Under the pieces are notes generated by a model that saw only the letters and a program-made list of their open reading frames with translations, did not search any database and was not told the DNA's origin. The translations under genes were made by a program, and so were the position numbers. Below are positions 44,133 to 53,033 of a DNA stretch of 53,879 nt, piece by piece. Source of the DNA: a virus; the IMG/VR virus record IMGVR_UViG_3300046804_003980, positions 1-53,879 of that record; one strand, 5' to 3'. Each line of letters begins with the position of its first letter. The first letter of the stretch is position 1.

Positions 44133-44826
44133 TATAAAAGCTTTTAAAACTCAACCAGAATTAGCTAATTTAGAACCATTGATTGCAAATAGAGATTGGA
44201 TGGATAACACCTGGGAAGCACATGCTTACCATTGTTTTCCAGTAAGTCTTGCCAATAAACTTGGTTGGTCAATATCTTATCCAGAAGATATTGTTTTTAT
44301 TTGGGACGGAATAAATGATTCAGAACCAAGTCATGTAAAAATTTTACATGGTGAGAAATATGCATATTCTGGAAGAGCAAATGGGACAATAAGTTTTAAA
44401 ACTGGAATAAAGTTTGAAACAGAAGATAATCTAACAATGATCCATATGCCAGTTCCTAATTATTTTAGGGACGGTTGGACCCCATTTACAACTTTAATAA
44501 GTACATCTTGGTATAGTGGAGAATTGCCATCTGCAGCAATGATTACAAGACCAAATCAGGAAATTACAATTAAAGCAGGCACTCCAGTTGCAGCAATTTT
44601 ACCTATAAATCTATCAGATTTACAAAATTCAGAAATTAATTTTTTAAAATTATCTGAAATGAAAAAATCTAATGTTGACATGAATGAGTATTCAAATGCT
44701 ATATATGAAGAAAATAGACTCGGAAAATGGACAGATTATTATAGAAATGCAACAGACCATAATGGTAATAAAATCGGGGAACATCAGGTAAAGACTATTA
44801 AACTTAAGGTTAACGAAAATGTATAA
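44125..44826 (+). CDS. DUF6065-like protein, paralog 1
   Basis: 233 residues. Starts MYNIKAFKTQPELANLEPLIANRDWMDNTWEAHAYHCFPVSLANKLGWSIS, matching a family I associate with DUF6065 (RxWM, CxPL, N-x-GW). Also IKAGTPVAAILPI. Adjacent to the oxygenase genes, as in related phages. Function unknown. Overlaps by eight bases. Confidence 0.7.
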   Translation: MYNIKAFKTQPELANLEPLIANRDWMDNTWEAHAYHCFPVSLANKLGWSISYPEDIVFIWDGINDSEPSHVKILHGEKYAYSGRANGTISFKTGIKFETEDNLTMIHMPVPNYFRDGWTPFTTLISTSWYSGELPSAAMITRPNQEITIKAGTPVAAILPINLSDLQNSEINFLKLSEMKKSNVDMNEYSNAIYEENRLGKWTDYYRNATDHNGNKIGEHQVKTIKLKVNENV

Positions 44827-45526
44827 TTTGAACGCTTATCAAATTAATAAAGAGGCAAAAACAAAGATAGAACCGCTAGAAACAAATAGAGATTGGATGA
44901 AAGATAATTTTTATGCATATAATTGTTTTCCAATAACAATGGTTAACAAATTAGGTTTTGCAGTATCTCTTACTCGTGATGTTTCATTTATGTGGCACGG
45001 ATACTCTGGAGAAGGTTTGCGACACGATATAGAAGTGTTTGAAGGTGAAGATTTATGCTATTTTGAGAGAGGTGGAGGTGTAATTGGATTCCCAACAGAT
45101 TTTATCATTACATCTGATGAAAACGTCTCTTTGTTAACAATGCCTGTACCAAATCAATTTACAGACGGGATACAAGCATTTTCTTCTATAATTAGTAGTT
45201 CTTTTTATACAGGTGCGTTACATGTAGTTTGCAAGATTACATCTCCAAATAAAATAATTACAATAAAAGCGGGGACTCCAATTGCTGCGATACTTCCTAT
45301 AAGTTTAGGGGATATACAGGATTCTACTTTAAAAATAAATAATTGGGACAATTCTTTAAATGTTTTGCATGCTGAAAAATATGTGGATAGATTGAAAAAA
45401 TATGGAGAAGAGAATAATAGACCTGCTATGTGGTATCAAAAAGCAGTAAACCAAAATGGGGAAAAAATTGGTTCACATGAGGTACAGAGTATAAAATTGC
45501 ATGTAGAGAATGAAAATGTGGTATGA
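44819..45526 (+). CDS. DUF6065-like protein, paralog 2
   Basis: 235 residues, same order of blocks as paralog 1: NRDWMKDNFYAYNCFPITMVNKLGFAVSLTRDVSFMWHG, then IKAGTPIAAILPI. A tandem duplication with roughly 35-40 percent identity by eye. Overlaps the first by eight bases. Confidence 0.7.
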   Translation: MYNLNAYQINKEAKTKIEPLETNRDWMKDNFYAYNCFPITMVNKLGFAVSLTRDVSFMWHGYSGEGLRHDIEVFEGEDLCYFERGGGVIGFPTDFIITSDENVSLLTMPVPNQFTDGIQAFSSIISSSFYTGALHVVCKITSPNKIITIKAGTPIAAILPISLGDIQDSTLKINNWDNSLNVLHAEKYVDRLKKYGEENNRPAMWYQKAVNQNGEKIGSHEVQSIKLHVENENVV

Positions 45527-45546
45527 TATGGTGATAGGAATATAAA

Positions 45547-46299
45547 ATGGAAATAGTAAATGGAAATGAATGGATTAAAAATGCTCCAAAATCTATAACC
45601 CCATCAGGGTTTTTTGGTAGCGGTCCTGAAAACATCGTAGAGCTTGAAAACTTCTTAACAGAAGAAGAGCAAGCACGATTAATAAATTTTGCATTAAACA
45701 ATAAAGTTTGGGACAAAACAGAAAGCCATGTTGATCAAGATGGTCTTGTGCTTTATGACCACAGCATTTGGGAAGATAGAGTTTGTACGGGTAACTCTTT
45801 AAAAGAATCTGACCCAACAATATTAGACTTGTTATGGGACATGATAGATAGATTAAAAATAGAAGTAGATAAATTTTTTAACGTTGATGTACAAGCAACT
45901 GGGCCAGCCATAGTAAGATGGCCTGTTGGAGCAAGACAGGAGCCACATGCAGATAAAGAATTTTGGGTCGGAGAAGAAACAGGAAGACCAAACGATTTCC
46001 CTTGGTACGATATTGCGGGTTTATTTTATTTTAATGATGATTACGAAGGGGGAGAGTTATATTTTCCTCAACATGGAATAGAATTTAAACCAAAGCCAAG
46101 AGCAGCATATTTTTTCCCAGGAGATAAATATTATGCACACGGAGTAAGACCAGTAAAATCTGGAAATAGATTTACCTCCCCATTTTTTTGGACAATTATG
46201 AAACATACGGGAGAAAAACAACCGCCAGCAGATTATATTGGTGGTTTTGATAATGCAGAATACAAGAAAATATTTGAAAAAGGAGAAAATAATGCATAG
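45547..46299 (+). CDS. 2OG oxygenase, P4H-like
   Basis: 250 residues. H134-x-D136 (EPHADKE), H198 (YAHGVR), R208 (SGNRFTS). Core FNDDYEGGELYFPQHGIEFKPKPRAAYFFPGD. N-terminal part has a helical lid. Overlaps the next gene by eight bases (ATG at 46292). Confidence 0.9.
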   Translation: MEIVNGNEWIKNAPKSITPSGFFGSGPENIVELENFLTEEEQARLINFALNNKVWDKTESHVDQDGLVLYDHSIWEDRVCTGNSLKESDPTILDLLWDMIDRLKIEVDKFFNVDVQATGPAIVRWPVGARQEPHADKEFWVGEETGRPNDFPWYDIAGLFYFNDDYEGGELYFPQHGIEFKPKPRAAYFFPGDKYYAHGVRPVKSGNRFTSPFFWTIMKHTGEKQPPADYIGGFDNAEYKKIFEKGENNA

Positions 46300-47146
46300 C
46301 CTAAATATAAGAGAAGATTTAGACAATTTAAGCTGGGAAGAGTTATATCCAGGAATAATTCTATATAAAAATATGTTAAAAGATCCTTTAAAGGCATATG
46401 AAGTTATGATGAGATCGGAAGAGAGTAGTGAAGGCAAATACTTCTTTAAAAAATGGGATCCATGGGCTCATTTTGGAACATATACTCAGGCAAAATCTAT
46501 TGAAGAGCAAGAAGTTGCAGAAAAAGGAATAGTCTTTGAAGAAGAAAAAGCATTATTTGAAGAAATTGCAGTAGCATATGACAGAGCTATTTCTCATTAT
46601 TTTAAACATACAGAAATTTCAATTCCAGAAAATGCAAGATATAGCGGACAGTCTTGGTGTAAATATTTTAATAAAATTGATAATTTAAATAACAATATGA
46701 CAATGCAATATCATACAGATTATATTATTTCTCAATCTGAAATGCCAGGAGAAAAATTTCATACTACATGTACATTTTATATAAATGATAATTATAATGG
46801 CGGTGATGTTGAATTTTATGTCAATGGAGATATAATGAATTATAAGCCAAGCGCAGGAGATTTAATGATATTCCCGTCACGAGTACCTTATTACCATGGT
46901 GTTAAAACTATTCCAGATGGTAATAAATTTTTTATCAGAAATTTTATAATGGAAGATTTTAATGGTTCAGAGGAATGGTTAGAAAATCAAAGAAAATTTG
47001 GAGCTTATAAATGGGCTCAAAAAGAACTAGAGAGAATCAAGCATGATGATCCAAGAAATATGCTTTATTTAAAAGATAACAATATAATTTCTTATGATGA
47101 TTTAATGCAATTAAATTCTGAAGGAGACAATGATGGAACTAACTAA
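46292..47146 (+). CDS. 2OG oxygenase, P4H-like (Arg to Lys)
   Basis: 284 residues from ATG 46292, with AAGGAG upstream; the longer frame from 46238 is inside the preceding gene. H141-x-D143 (QYHTDY), H202 (YYHGVK) and K212 (DGNKFFI) in place of the 2OG Arg. Core YINDNYNGGDVEFYVNGDIMNYKPSAGDLMIFPS. The C-terminal extension is acidic. Confidence 0.85.
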   Translation: MHSLNIREDLDNLSWEELYPGIILYKNMLKDPLKAYEVMMRSEESSEGKYFFKKWDPWAHFGTYTQAKSIEEQEVAEKGIVFEEEKALFEEIAVAYDRAISHYFKHTEISIPENARYSGQSWCKYFNKIDNLNNNMTMQYHTDYIISQSEMPGEKFHTTCTFYINDNYNGGDVEFYVNGDIMNYKPSAGDLMIFPSRVPYYHGVKTIPDGNKFFIRNFIMEDFNGSEEWLENQRKFGAYKWAQKELERIKHDDPRNMLYLKDNNIISYDDLMQLNSEGDNDGTN

Positions 47147-47879
47147 ACTAGATGATGATATTTTTATTTATAGAAAATTTTTAACCGATGAAGAATCTGA
47201 TGCAATAAAAGCTGTAATCGAAGAGTATGCTGAAAAAGACCCAGATTACTGGAAAGTAATTTCTTTTTACGAATCTTATTCTGCTGGGTATCCAGATGCA
47301 GGAGATCCACTTTTTGAAAAACACGGACTACCCTCAGATTTCCTGGATAAATTATATTGGAGATATGTTGATGCTTGTGCAGATTTAGCTGGTATTGATA
47401 GATCAAAAGTTTCAAAAATTAGTTTCCATATTCAAAGATGGTTGCCAGGAGCTTTTGCACAATTACATTCAGATAATTCAGATGAAAATGGCAAACTTGG
47501 CGCATTTACAAGAAGCAGATATGCAGGCTTTTTATATTTAAATGATGATTTTACTGGGGGGCTTTTAAAGTTTCAAGCTCAATATGGACAAAAAGAATTA
47601 ACAGTTGTTCCAGAAAAGGGTATGTTTGCAATATTTCACGGAGGTCATAAAAATATGCATCAGGTCACTCCAATAGAAAGTGGAATAAGATACACCATTG
47701 GTTCATTTTTTGATGATCGTGAAGAATCAGAATATACTCAAGAGGAAAGAGATGCTTGGGCCACTGAGTTAGCCGAAGTTAGAGCATTACAAAAAGAAGA
47801 ACAAAAAGTTTGGGCAGAAGTTAAAGAAGATGGGTATAGATTAACTCCTCAAGGCCAAAAATACAGATTGGATGGATGA
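47133..47879 (+). CDS. 2OG oxygenase, P4H-like
   Basis: 248 residues, from the second ATG, since AAGGAG has better spacing to it. H112-x-D114 (LHSDNS), H176 (NMHQVT), R186 (SGIRYTI). YLNDDFTGGLLKFQAQYGQKELTVVPEKGMFAIFHGG is the core. Ends in a charged coiled coil. Confidence 0.88.
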   Translation: MELTKLDDDIFIYRKFLTDEESDAIKAVIEEYAEKDPDYWKVISFYESYSAGYPDAGDPLFEKHGLPSDFLDKLYWRYVDACADLAGIDRSKVSKISFHIQRWLPGAFAQLHSDNSDENGKLGAFTRSRYAGFLYLNDDFTGGLLKFQAQYGQKELTVVPEKGMFAIFHGGHKNMHQVTPIESGIRYTIGSFFDDREESEYTQEERDAWATELAEVRALQKEEQKVWAEVKEDGYRLTPQGQKYRLDG

Positions 47880-48549
47880 AATGCAAGAAGCATCATCAAT
47901 TATGCATAATGGTAAAAAACAATATGTAATGTTTGATTTATTTGAACAAAATCAAGATATTTGGTATTTAGAAAATGTTTTAAGTAGTCCAGAAAAGCTT
48001 GTTGAGTTTATTGAGGATTCAGATAAAGACGAATTGATCCTAGATATTATTCCAAAATGGGAACTCTGGACAGCAAGTGACGATAACACTGTTGTATATG
48101 GAGCTACAAAAACTATATTCAAGGATAATAAAAATAAAAAAACAAATTCAGAAAAAACAAATAGAAGAGCTTTGTATATAATAAATAGCTTGCTGATGTC
48201 CATAGAAATGTCTTGGGATAAATATGCAGATGGTCATGGACTAAATAAAGATAATTATATCCTAGATCATAGTATTTTGCCAGTTAAAAAATGGAACGCT
48301 GGCATGAATATGGGTCCACATTTTGATGGACAAGATGGTCACACAGAATTAGCTTTTTCTATGGTTACATATTTAAATGATGAGTACGAGGGCGGGGAAA
48401 TAAATTTTCCAAATCATAATGTTATTATAAAGCCAAAGCCTGGAAGTTGTATAATATTTCCTTCACAAAATCCATATGTTCATGAAGTAAAAACAATACA
48501 TAGTGGAACAAGATATATGGTTACAACTTCTATTCTTACAAAGAAGTAA
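47872..48549 (+). CDS. 2OG oxygenase, P4H-like
   Basis: 225 residues; an internal ATG at 47881 is an alternative start. H150-x-D152 (GPHFDGQ), H204 (VHEVKT), R214 (SGTRYMV). Core YLNDEYEGGEINFPNHNVIIKPKPGSCIIFPS. Meets the minus-strand sulfotransferase-like gene tail to tail with 14 bases of overlap. Confidence 0.88.
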   Translation: MDEMQEASSIMHNGKKQYVMFDLFEQNQDIWYLENVLSSPEKLVEFIEDSDKDELILDIIPKWELWTASDDNTVVYGATKTIFKDNKNKKTNSEKTNRRALYIINSLLMSIEMSWDKYADGHGLNKDNYILDHSILPVKKWNAGMNMGPHFDGQDGHTELAFSMVTYLNDEYEGGEINFPNHNVIIKPKPGSCIIFPSQNPYVHEVKTIHSGTRYMVTTSILTKK

Positions 48550-49318
48550 AAGCTGTAGAAAAATAAATTTCAGAGTCAAGCATAGAATGTTGATATAATT
48601 TTTCTATTTCTTTTTTTGAAAACTTAGAAAATAGTTCATCTGAAATAGGGTTTTCGTGTCCGTAAATTTTTGTATTTAAATCTACAGTATTCAATATATT
48701 TAAATCGTTGCAAATTTTTTGTATAACTTTTTCTTGATATGATTCCTGAATCAAATTTTCAGATTTAACTAATAAGTTAATTCTTTTAACATTATTTACT
48801 AGTTCTACATGATTTACTTTAAATGTAAATTCATCTGAAAACAAAAAAGAATCTACAGTAGGTACACCATTTTCTGGCCAACCTAAAAATTTTGCTTCTT
48901 GATAAATAGAATGATCTTTATTATAGTATGTTAAATTTTTTGATTGAAAGTTTTTATAAGGTTCTTCATAAACATCCAACCATTTATAAAAATTTTTTTT
49001 ATTTATATCATCTTTTGTATAAACAGTCATTTTTTTTTCAACAGATCTATATGCTTGCCAGGCATAGTGACTCACTATTCTTCTGGCAGGATTCCTTAAC
49101 GCACTAAAAAGATAAGATTCTTGAGTAATAAAAGGTTTAAACCAACACCAATGGAAAGTCGTTGTTTCAGACACGATTTTATCACCACCGTTGCTAGGCG
49201 GGTTAGTAGATATTTTATTTTTTGTCATCTCGGTTTCAAGTTGTAAAAGAATATTTTCCCTAAAATAAGTTCCACCTGTTTTTGGTATATGTATATTGAA
49301 AAATCTATTATATTTCAT
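48536..49318 (-). CDS. Sulfotransferase, minus strand
   Basis: 260 residues. HIPKTGGT (10-17) is an intact PAPS 5'-phosphosulfate loop and LRNPARRIVSHY (74-85) an intact 3'-phosphate motif, so this one has the catalytic elements of the sulfotransferase 2 family. C-terminus SKKEIEKLYQHSMLDSEIYFS is also found in the partial gene at 53693. It lies opposite to its neighbours. Divergent promoter with the gene at 49373. Confidence 0.88.
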   Translation of the reverse strand: MKYNRFFNIHIPKTGGTYFRENILLQLETEMTKNKISTNPPSNGGDKIVSETTTFHWCWFKPFITQESYLFSALRNPARRIVSHYAWQAYRSVEKKMTVYTKDDINKKNFYKWLDVYEEPYKNFQSKNLTYYNKDHSIYQEAKFLGWPENGVPTVDSFLFSDEFTFKVNHVELVNNVKRINLLVKSENLIQESYQEKVIQKICNDLNILNTVDLNTKIYGHENPISDELFSKFSKKEIEKLYQHSMLDSEIYFSTAFTSL

Positions 49319-49326
49319 ACCTCTAT

Positions 49327-49372
49327 TTTATACTATTTCGTATTAATGGTATAATTACCTTAAAGGAGAATC
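49327..49372. promoter_or_regulatory. Divergent promoters between sulfotransferase and oxygenase
   Basis: TATAAT (49350-49355, plus) with AAAGGAG before the ATG at 49373; on the minus strand TATAAA lies about 6-10 bases before ATG 49318, another short leader. Confidence 0.45.
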
Positions 49373-50212
49373 ATGAATTTTTACGACAGAGAAGATTGTT
49401 TAAATATTTCACCATACGTTGATGCCTATGGCACAAAAAGCGGTATTTTTATTTTTAAAAATTTTTTTGAACAGGATTTAGTAGAAGACATTGAAAATCA
49501 ACTTGAAAATACTGATCCAACACATTATGACAAAAATTTAATTGACTGGTATGCTGGTAAAATAAGTATACGTCCAGATAGATTACATGAAGCGTGGGAA
49601 GCTATAAGTGAATTATTATATCCAACATGGGTCATACATCCACAAAATAATCTTTTAACAGTTAAGCCAGGCGATGGAGGAATGTTTATGCACTCTGATA
49701 GCCCAGGTAAAAATATGTGTCACCTATTGTCTCAAACAGATACATTTAATACATGTTGTACTCTAGATTACGGAGTAGTTGGATATTTTGGCAAATGGGA
49801 AGGCGGAGCTATATATTATCCAAACATTAATCCTGACGGGTCAGTAAAAGACCCAAATAATAAAAACATGGACGAGCCTTGCTTGGAATATACTCCAAGT
49901 AGAGGAGATTTAGTAATACATTCTGCATTTGATCCATACGGGCATGGAGTTAGAGAGGTAACATCTGGAGTAAGATATGCTTTTTCTAATTTTTGTTTGA
50001 AAGCCGTAGATAATCCAGGAACTTTTTATAATTATAAAACTCCTGAATATTATGCTCAAATTGGCTCAAAGAGTAAAAAAGAATTAAATGATTGGTCTGA
50101 ACCTTTAGTGGAAAACCCGCAGTTTAGTGATGAAAAAATAAAAGTATATCAAGAATCAGGATTAAAAGGACCAGAATTAGCAGCAGCATTTTTTAGCGAT
50201 ATGGTAGAGTGA
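49373..50212 (+). CDS. 2OG oxygenase, P4H-like
   Basis: 279 residues. H107-x-D109 (FMHSDSPG), H191 (YGHGVR), R201 (SGVRYAF). Core GGAIYYPNINPDG followed by an insert, CLEYTPSRGDLVIHSAFD. AAAGGAG start. Confidence 0.9.
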   Translation: MNFYDREDCLNISPYVDAYGTKSGIFIFKNFFEQDLVEDIENQLENTDPTHYDKNLIDWYAGKISIRPDRLHEAWEAISELLYPTWVIHPQNNLLTVKPGDGGMFMHSDSPGKNMCHLLSQTDTFNTCCTLDYGVVGYFGKWEGGAIYYPNINPDGSVKDPNNKNMDEPCLEYTPSRGDLVIHSAFDPYGHGVREVTSGVRYAFSNFCLKAVDNPGTFYNYKTPEYYAQIGSKSKKELNDWSEPLVENPQFSDEKIKVYQESGLKGPELAAAFFSDMVE

Positions 50213-50865
50213 TGCTTGACAGAGATCGGCAAAGAATGAAAAAGATAAATAGAGAAGACTGTTTAACTTTTGCATCTTTTGACAAAGAATATAATGTTAT
50301 TACAAGTTCACCTATTGAACTTGCTGAAGATGGAACTGGACAATTAAGGCCAGTATCTGAAAATGGAAATACTTATCTTCCATACAGCCAAGGCTACCAA
50401 CCAACTGCCTTGTACTGGCTGGATCTCGTAAATGAATATTTTAATGATATCCCTGGCATTGAAAATTATACATTTGTTGATATCGGAGCTGGGAAAGGCA
50501 AAGTTATACTGTATAATTTATTAAAAAAAAGTAAATATAAAAAATATATAGGAGTTGAAAAAGATAAAAAATTTTATGACATCTTTAATTACAATTTAAA
50601 AAACACAAACATAGAAATTGATAAAGAAATAGATACATTGTTAATTGATGCGAATGATTTTGATTATAGCTCACAAAACAACATTTATTTCTTTTTTTAT
50701 CCGTTTACACTAGACTTCTTTACTGAATATTTTAAAAAAAATATTGAATTTATTAAGAATAATAATAATTATTTAGTTTTTATTTATGAACAAGACTACG
50801 GCGTTAGTAGTTATGTAGGTTCCCCAGTATATTTCAATGACGCTGTAACAATATACAAAGTATAA
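50212..50865 (+). CDS. Class I SAM methyltransferase
   Basis: 217 residues. FVDIGAGKGKV (88-98) is motif I, YIGVEKD (112-118) gives the acidic motif II residue, then LLIDANDFD and a Pro-Phe-Asp-like FFFYPFTLDFF. The fold is that of DOT1-like and small-molecule methyltransferases. GTG at 50209 and ATG at 50212 overlap the previous TGA. Confidence 0.78.
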   Translation: MLDRDRQRMKKINREDCLTFASFDKEYNVITSSPIELAEDGTGQLRPVSENGNTYLPYSQGYQPTALYWLDLVNEYFNDIPGIENYTFVDIGAGKGKVILYNLLKKSKYKKYIGVEKDKKFYDIFNYNLKNTNIEIDKEIDTLLIDANDFDYSSQNNIYFFFYPFTLDFFTEYFKKNIEFIKNNNNYLVFIYEQDYGVSSYVGSPVYFNDAVTIYKV

Positions 50866-51668
50866 TGAAATATCATTGGATGAATCGAGGGTCGGCAAAT
50901 ACTCCTAAAAAAATTGCTGATCTTGCAACAGAATTAGATAAATACGGTTATTATTCTGTATTATTAACATATCATTCTTTGCAGAGTGATGTTTTATTAA
51001 AATCTTTTTTGGCTTCGGATACATCAATAAATTTAAAATTTATGGTTGCAATAAGAACTTATGCAATCAGTCCAGAATACATGTCAATGGTTTGTGCTGC
51101 ATATAATGAAAGTTTCCCGAACAAATTAATTTTAAATGTAGTTTCTGGAGATTTACATGAAGAAGAAAATAGCGTAGAAGATATTCCAATGTTTTCTGAA
51201 TATTTAAATACTCCAGAAAAACGATTAAAATATACAAATGAGTGGATGTTAAAATTTTTAAAAATTTCTAAAAAATGGTATACCCCAGAAATTATAATGG
51301 GTGGACATTCAGAAACAACAAGAAATATGTGTAATAATTTCAATGCAACACATTTGTCTGCTTTAAATATGTACACCAGCTATTTAGAAAAAGAAAATAG
51401 AATTGTTAATGATAAACAAATGGTTGCTATATCAATATTAATAAGAGATTCAAAAGAAGAAGCAGAAAATTTTATTGAAAATAACGGTGGGGAAAGAGCT
51501 AAACAGTGGACAATATATGGAGATTATCAAACTGTAAGAAATACTATTTGTTATTTAAAAACCATTGGAGTGACAGACATAATAATATCAAAGTCTGAAG
51601 GGGATAAAGAAGAGTACAGGGTTCATCATTTAATAAAAGAAATGATTGATGAGGAAAATGATAATTAA
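50865..51668 (+). CDS. Luciferase-like (LLM) flavin monooxygenase
   Basis: 267 residues. It starts MKYHWMNRGSANTPKKIADLATELDKYGYYSVLLTYHSLQSD, the typical first barrel strand and helix of the bacterial luciferase family; KFMVAIRTYAISPEYMSMVCAAYNESFPNKLILNVVSG and IIMGGHSETTRNM follow in the usual order. FMN or F420 use is unclear; actinobacteria have F420. One-base coupled to the methyltransferase. Confidence 0.8.
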   Translation: MKYHWMNRGSANTPKKIADLATELDKYGYYSVLLTYHSLQSDVLLKSFLASDTSINLKFMVAIRTYAISPEYMSMVCAAYNESFPNKLILNVVSGDLHEEENSVEDIPMFSEYLNTPEKRLKYTNEWMLKFLKISKKWYTPEIIMGGHSETTRNMCNNFNATHLSALNMYTSYLEKENRIVNDKQMVAISILIRDSKEEAENFIENNGGERAKQWTIYGDYQTVRNTICYLKTIGVTDIIISKSEGDKEEYRVHHLIKEMIDEENDN

Positions 51669-52281
51669 AGAAATTAAAGAAAAGATATATATAGTAGAAA
51701 AGTTTATTGATAAGCATACTTGTAATTTTTTGATAGAAAATTTAGAGCAATATTGTTTTGAATCGGATCAAAAAAATACAAAAGGGTATCTAAATTCACA
51801 ATATCATTCTTATTTGGAAGAAATAGGAATGATGAATTCTGATAAAATGCATAATGTTGCTGTTGATTTATCAAGATCTTTATTTTTTAAAGTGCAGGAT
51901 GTTATCTCTAATCTATATAAAGAAAAACATATACTCAAGCAGACTTTTTTTAATTTTATGAGTCAAGGAGCAGAAAACCCAGAGCATATTGACAATTATA
52001 AATTAAATGATAGGGGTGAATGGGTGGAAAGAAGGAGTTACGGTAAAGATAAAACTGGTATAATATACTTGAATGATGATTATTTGGGCGGGGAAATTGT
52101 TTTCAGTAAACAAGATTTATTTTTAAAGCCGACCCCTGGGGACTTATTAATTTTTGAAGGAGATTATACAAAACCTCATTTAATCAAACCAGTTTTATCA
52201 GGAAAAAGATTTAATATTCTAACTTGGCATGAACCAAAAACAGAATACTTTGATTTTAAAAAAATAAAGGAGAATGCATGA
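51658..52281 (+). CDS. 2OG oxygenase, P4H-like
   Basis: 207 residues from ATG 51658 with GAGGAAA right upstream; the frame goes on to 51646 without a good start. H110-x-D112 (PEHIDNY), H174 (KPHLIK), R184 (SGKRFNI). Core YLNDDYLGGEIVFSKQDLFLKPTPGDLLIFEGD. Confidence 0.88.
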   Translation: MIIKEIKEKIYIVEKFIDKHTCNFLIENLEQYCFESDQKNTKGYLNSQYHSYLEEIGMMNSDKMHNVAVDLSRSLFFKVQDVISNLYKEKHILKQTFFNFMSQGAENPEHIDNYKLNDRGEWVERRSYGKDKTGIIYLNDDYLGGEIVFSKQDLFLKPTPGDLLIFEGDYTKPHLIKPVLSGKRFNILTWHEPKTEYFDFKKIKENA

Positions 52282-53033
52282 TAATACAAGTAATTGGCTT
52301 ACCAGGATCTGGCAAAACAACATTTGCCAAAAATTTAGCAGAAAGAATTAATGCCATTCATTTGAATGCAGATGAAGTTCGTTCAGACTTAAATAAAGAT
52401 TTAGGTTTTAAACCAGAAGATAGAATTGAACAAGCACGTAGAATGGGAGCTTTATCAAGATTACTTGCTAAACAAGGCCACCACATCGTAGTTGATTTTG
52501 TTAATCCAACAAAAGAAACTAGGGCTGCTTTTGGGAATCCAGATAAAGTCGTCTGGATGAGACGAAAACCAGTAAGAGATTTTCCAGATACAACAGCGTT
52601 GTGGGAATGGCCAGAAAATGTTGATTTATCTTTTGATGACATGATAGAGTCTGAAGATGCTGCACGAATTGCATGTGTTGATTTTGAACTACATGATTGG
52701 AAAAAACCTACAACTTTAATGTTGGGCCGTTATCAACCATGGCATGAAGGGCATCATGCTTTATATGAAGAGGCTGGAAAAAGAACAAATCAAGTTTTGC
52801 TCGGTGTTAGAAATACCCACGGGACTAGCGAAAAAGACCCATTAACTTTTGAAGAAGTTAAAGAATATATTTCTAAAGATCCAGTTATGGATAAAGCACT
52901 AATTCTTAAATTGCCAAATATTACAAATATAGTTTATGGTCGTGATGTTGGATATAAAATTGAACAGGTAAGGCTAGGGGATGAAATTGAAACTATTAGT
53001 GCTACTCAAAAAAGAAAAGAACTTGGCATATGA
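52278..53033 (+). CDS. APS kinase-like and nucleotidyltransferase fusion
   Basis: 251 residues. N-terminal half: P-loop GLPGSGKT (7-14), HLNADEVRSDLNKDLGF (28-44) and GALSRLLAKQGHHIVVDFVNP as in adenylylsulfate kinases. C-terminal half: LGRYQPWHEGHHALYEEA (149-166) with HEGH and ISATQKRKELG (240-250), the two motifs of NMN/phosphopantetheine/sulfurylase-type nucleotidyltransferases. The pair may make activated sulfate (APS then PAPS) for the sulfotransferases of this cassette, or be an unrelated bifunctional enzyme. RBS AAAGGAG. Confidence 0.78.
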   Translation: MIIQVIGLPGSGKTTFAKNLAERINAIHLNADEVRSDLNKDLGFKPEDRIEQARRMGALSRLLAKQGHHIVVDFVNPTKETRAAFGNPDKVVWMRRKPVRDFPDTTALWEWPENVDLSFDDMIESEDAARIACVDFELHDWKKPTTLMLGRYQPWHEGHHALYEEAGKRTNQVLLGVRNTHGTSEKDPLTFEEVKEYISKDPVMDKALILKLPNITNIVYGRDVGYKIEQVRLGDEIETISATQKRKELGI

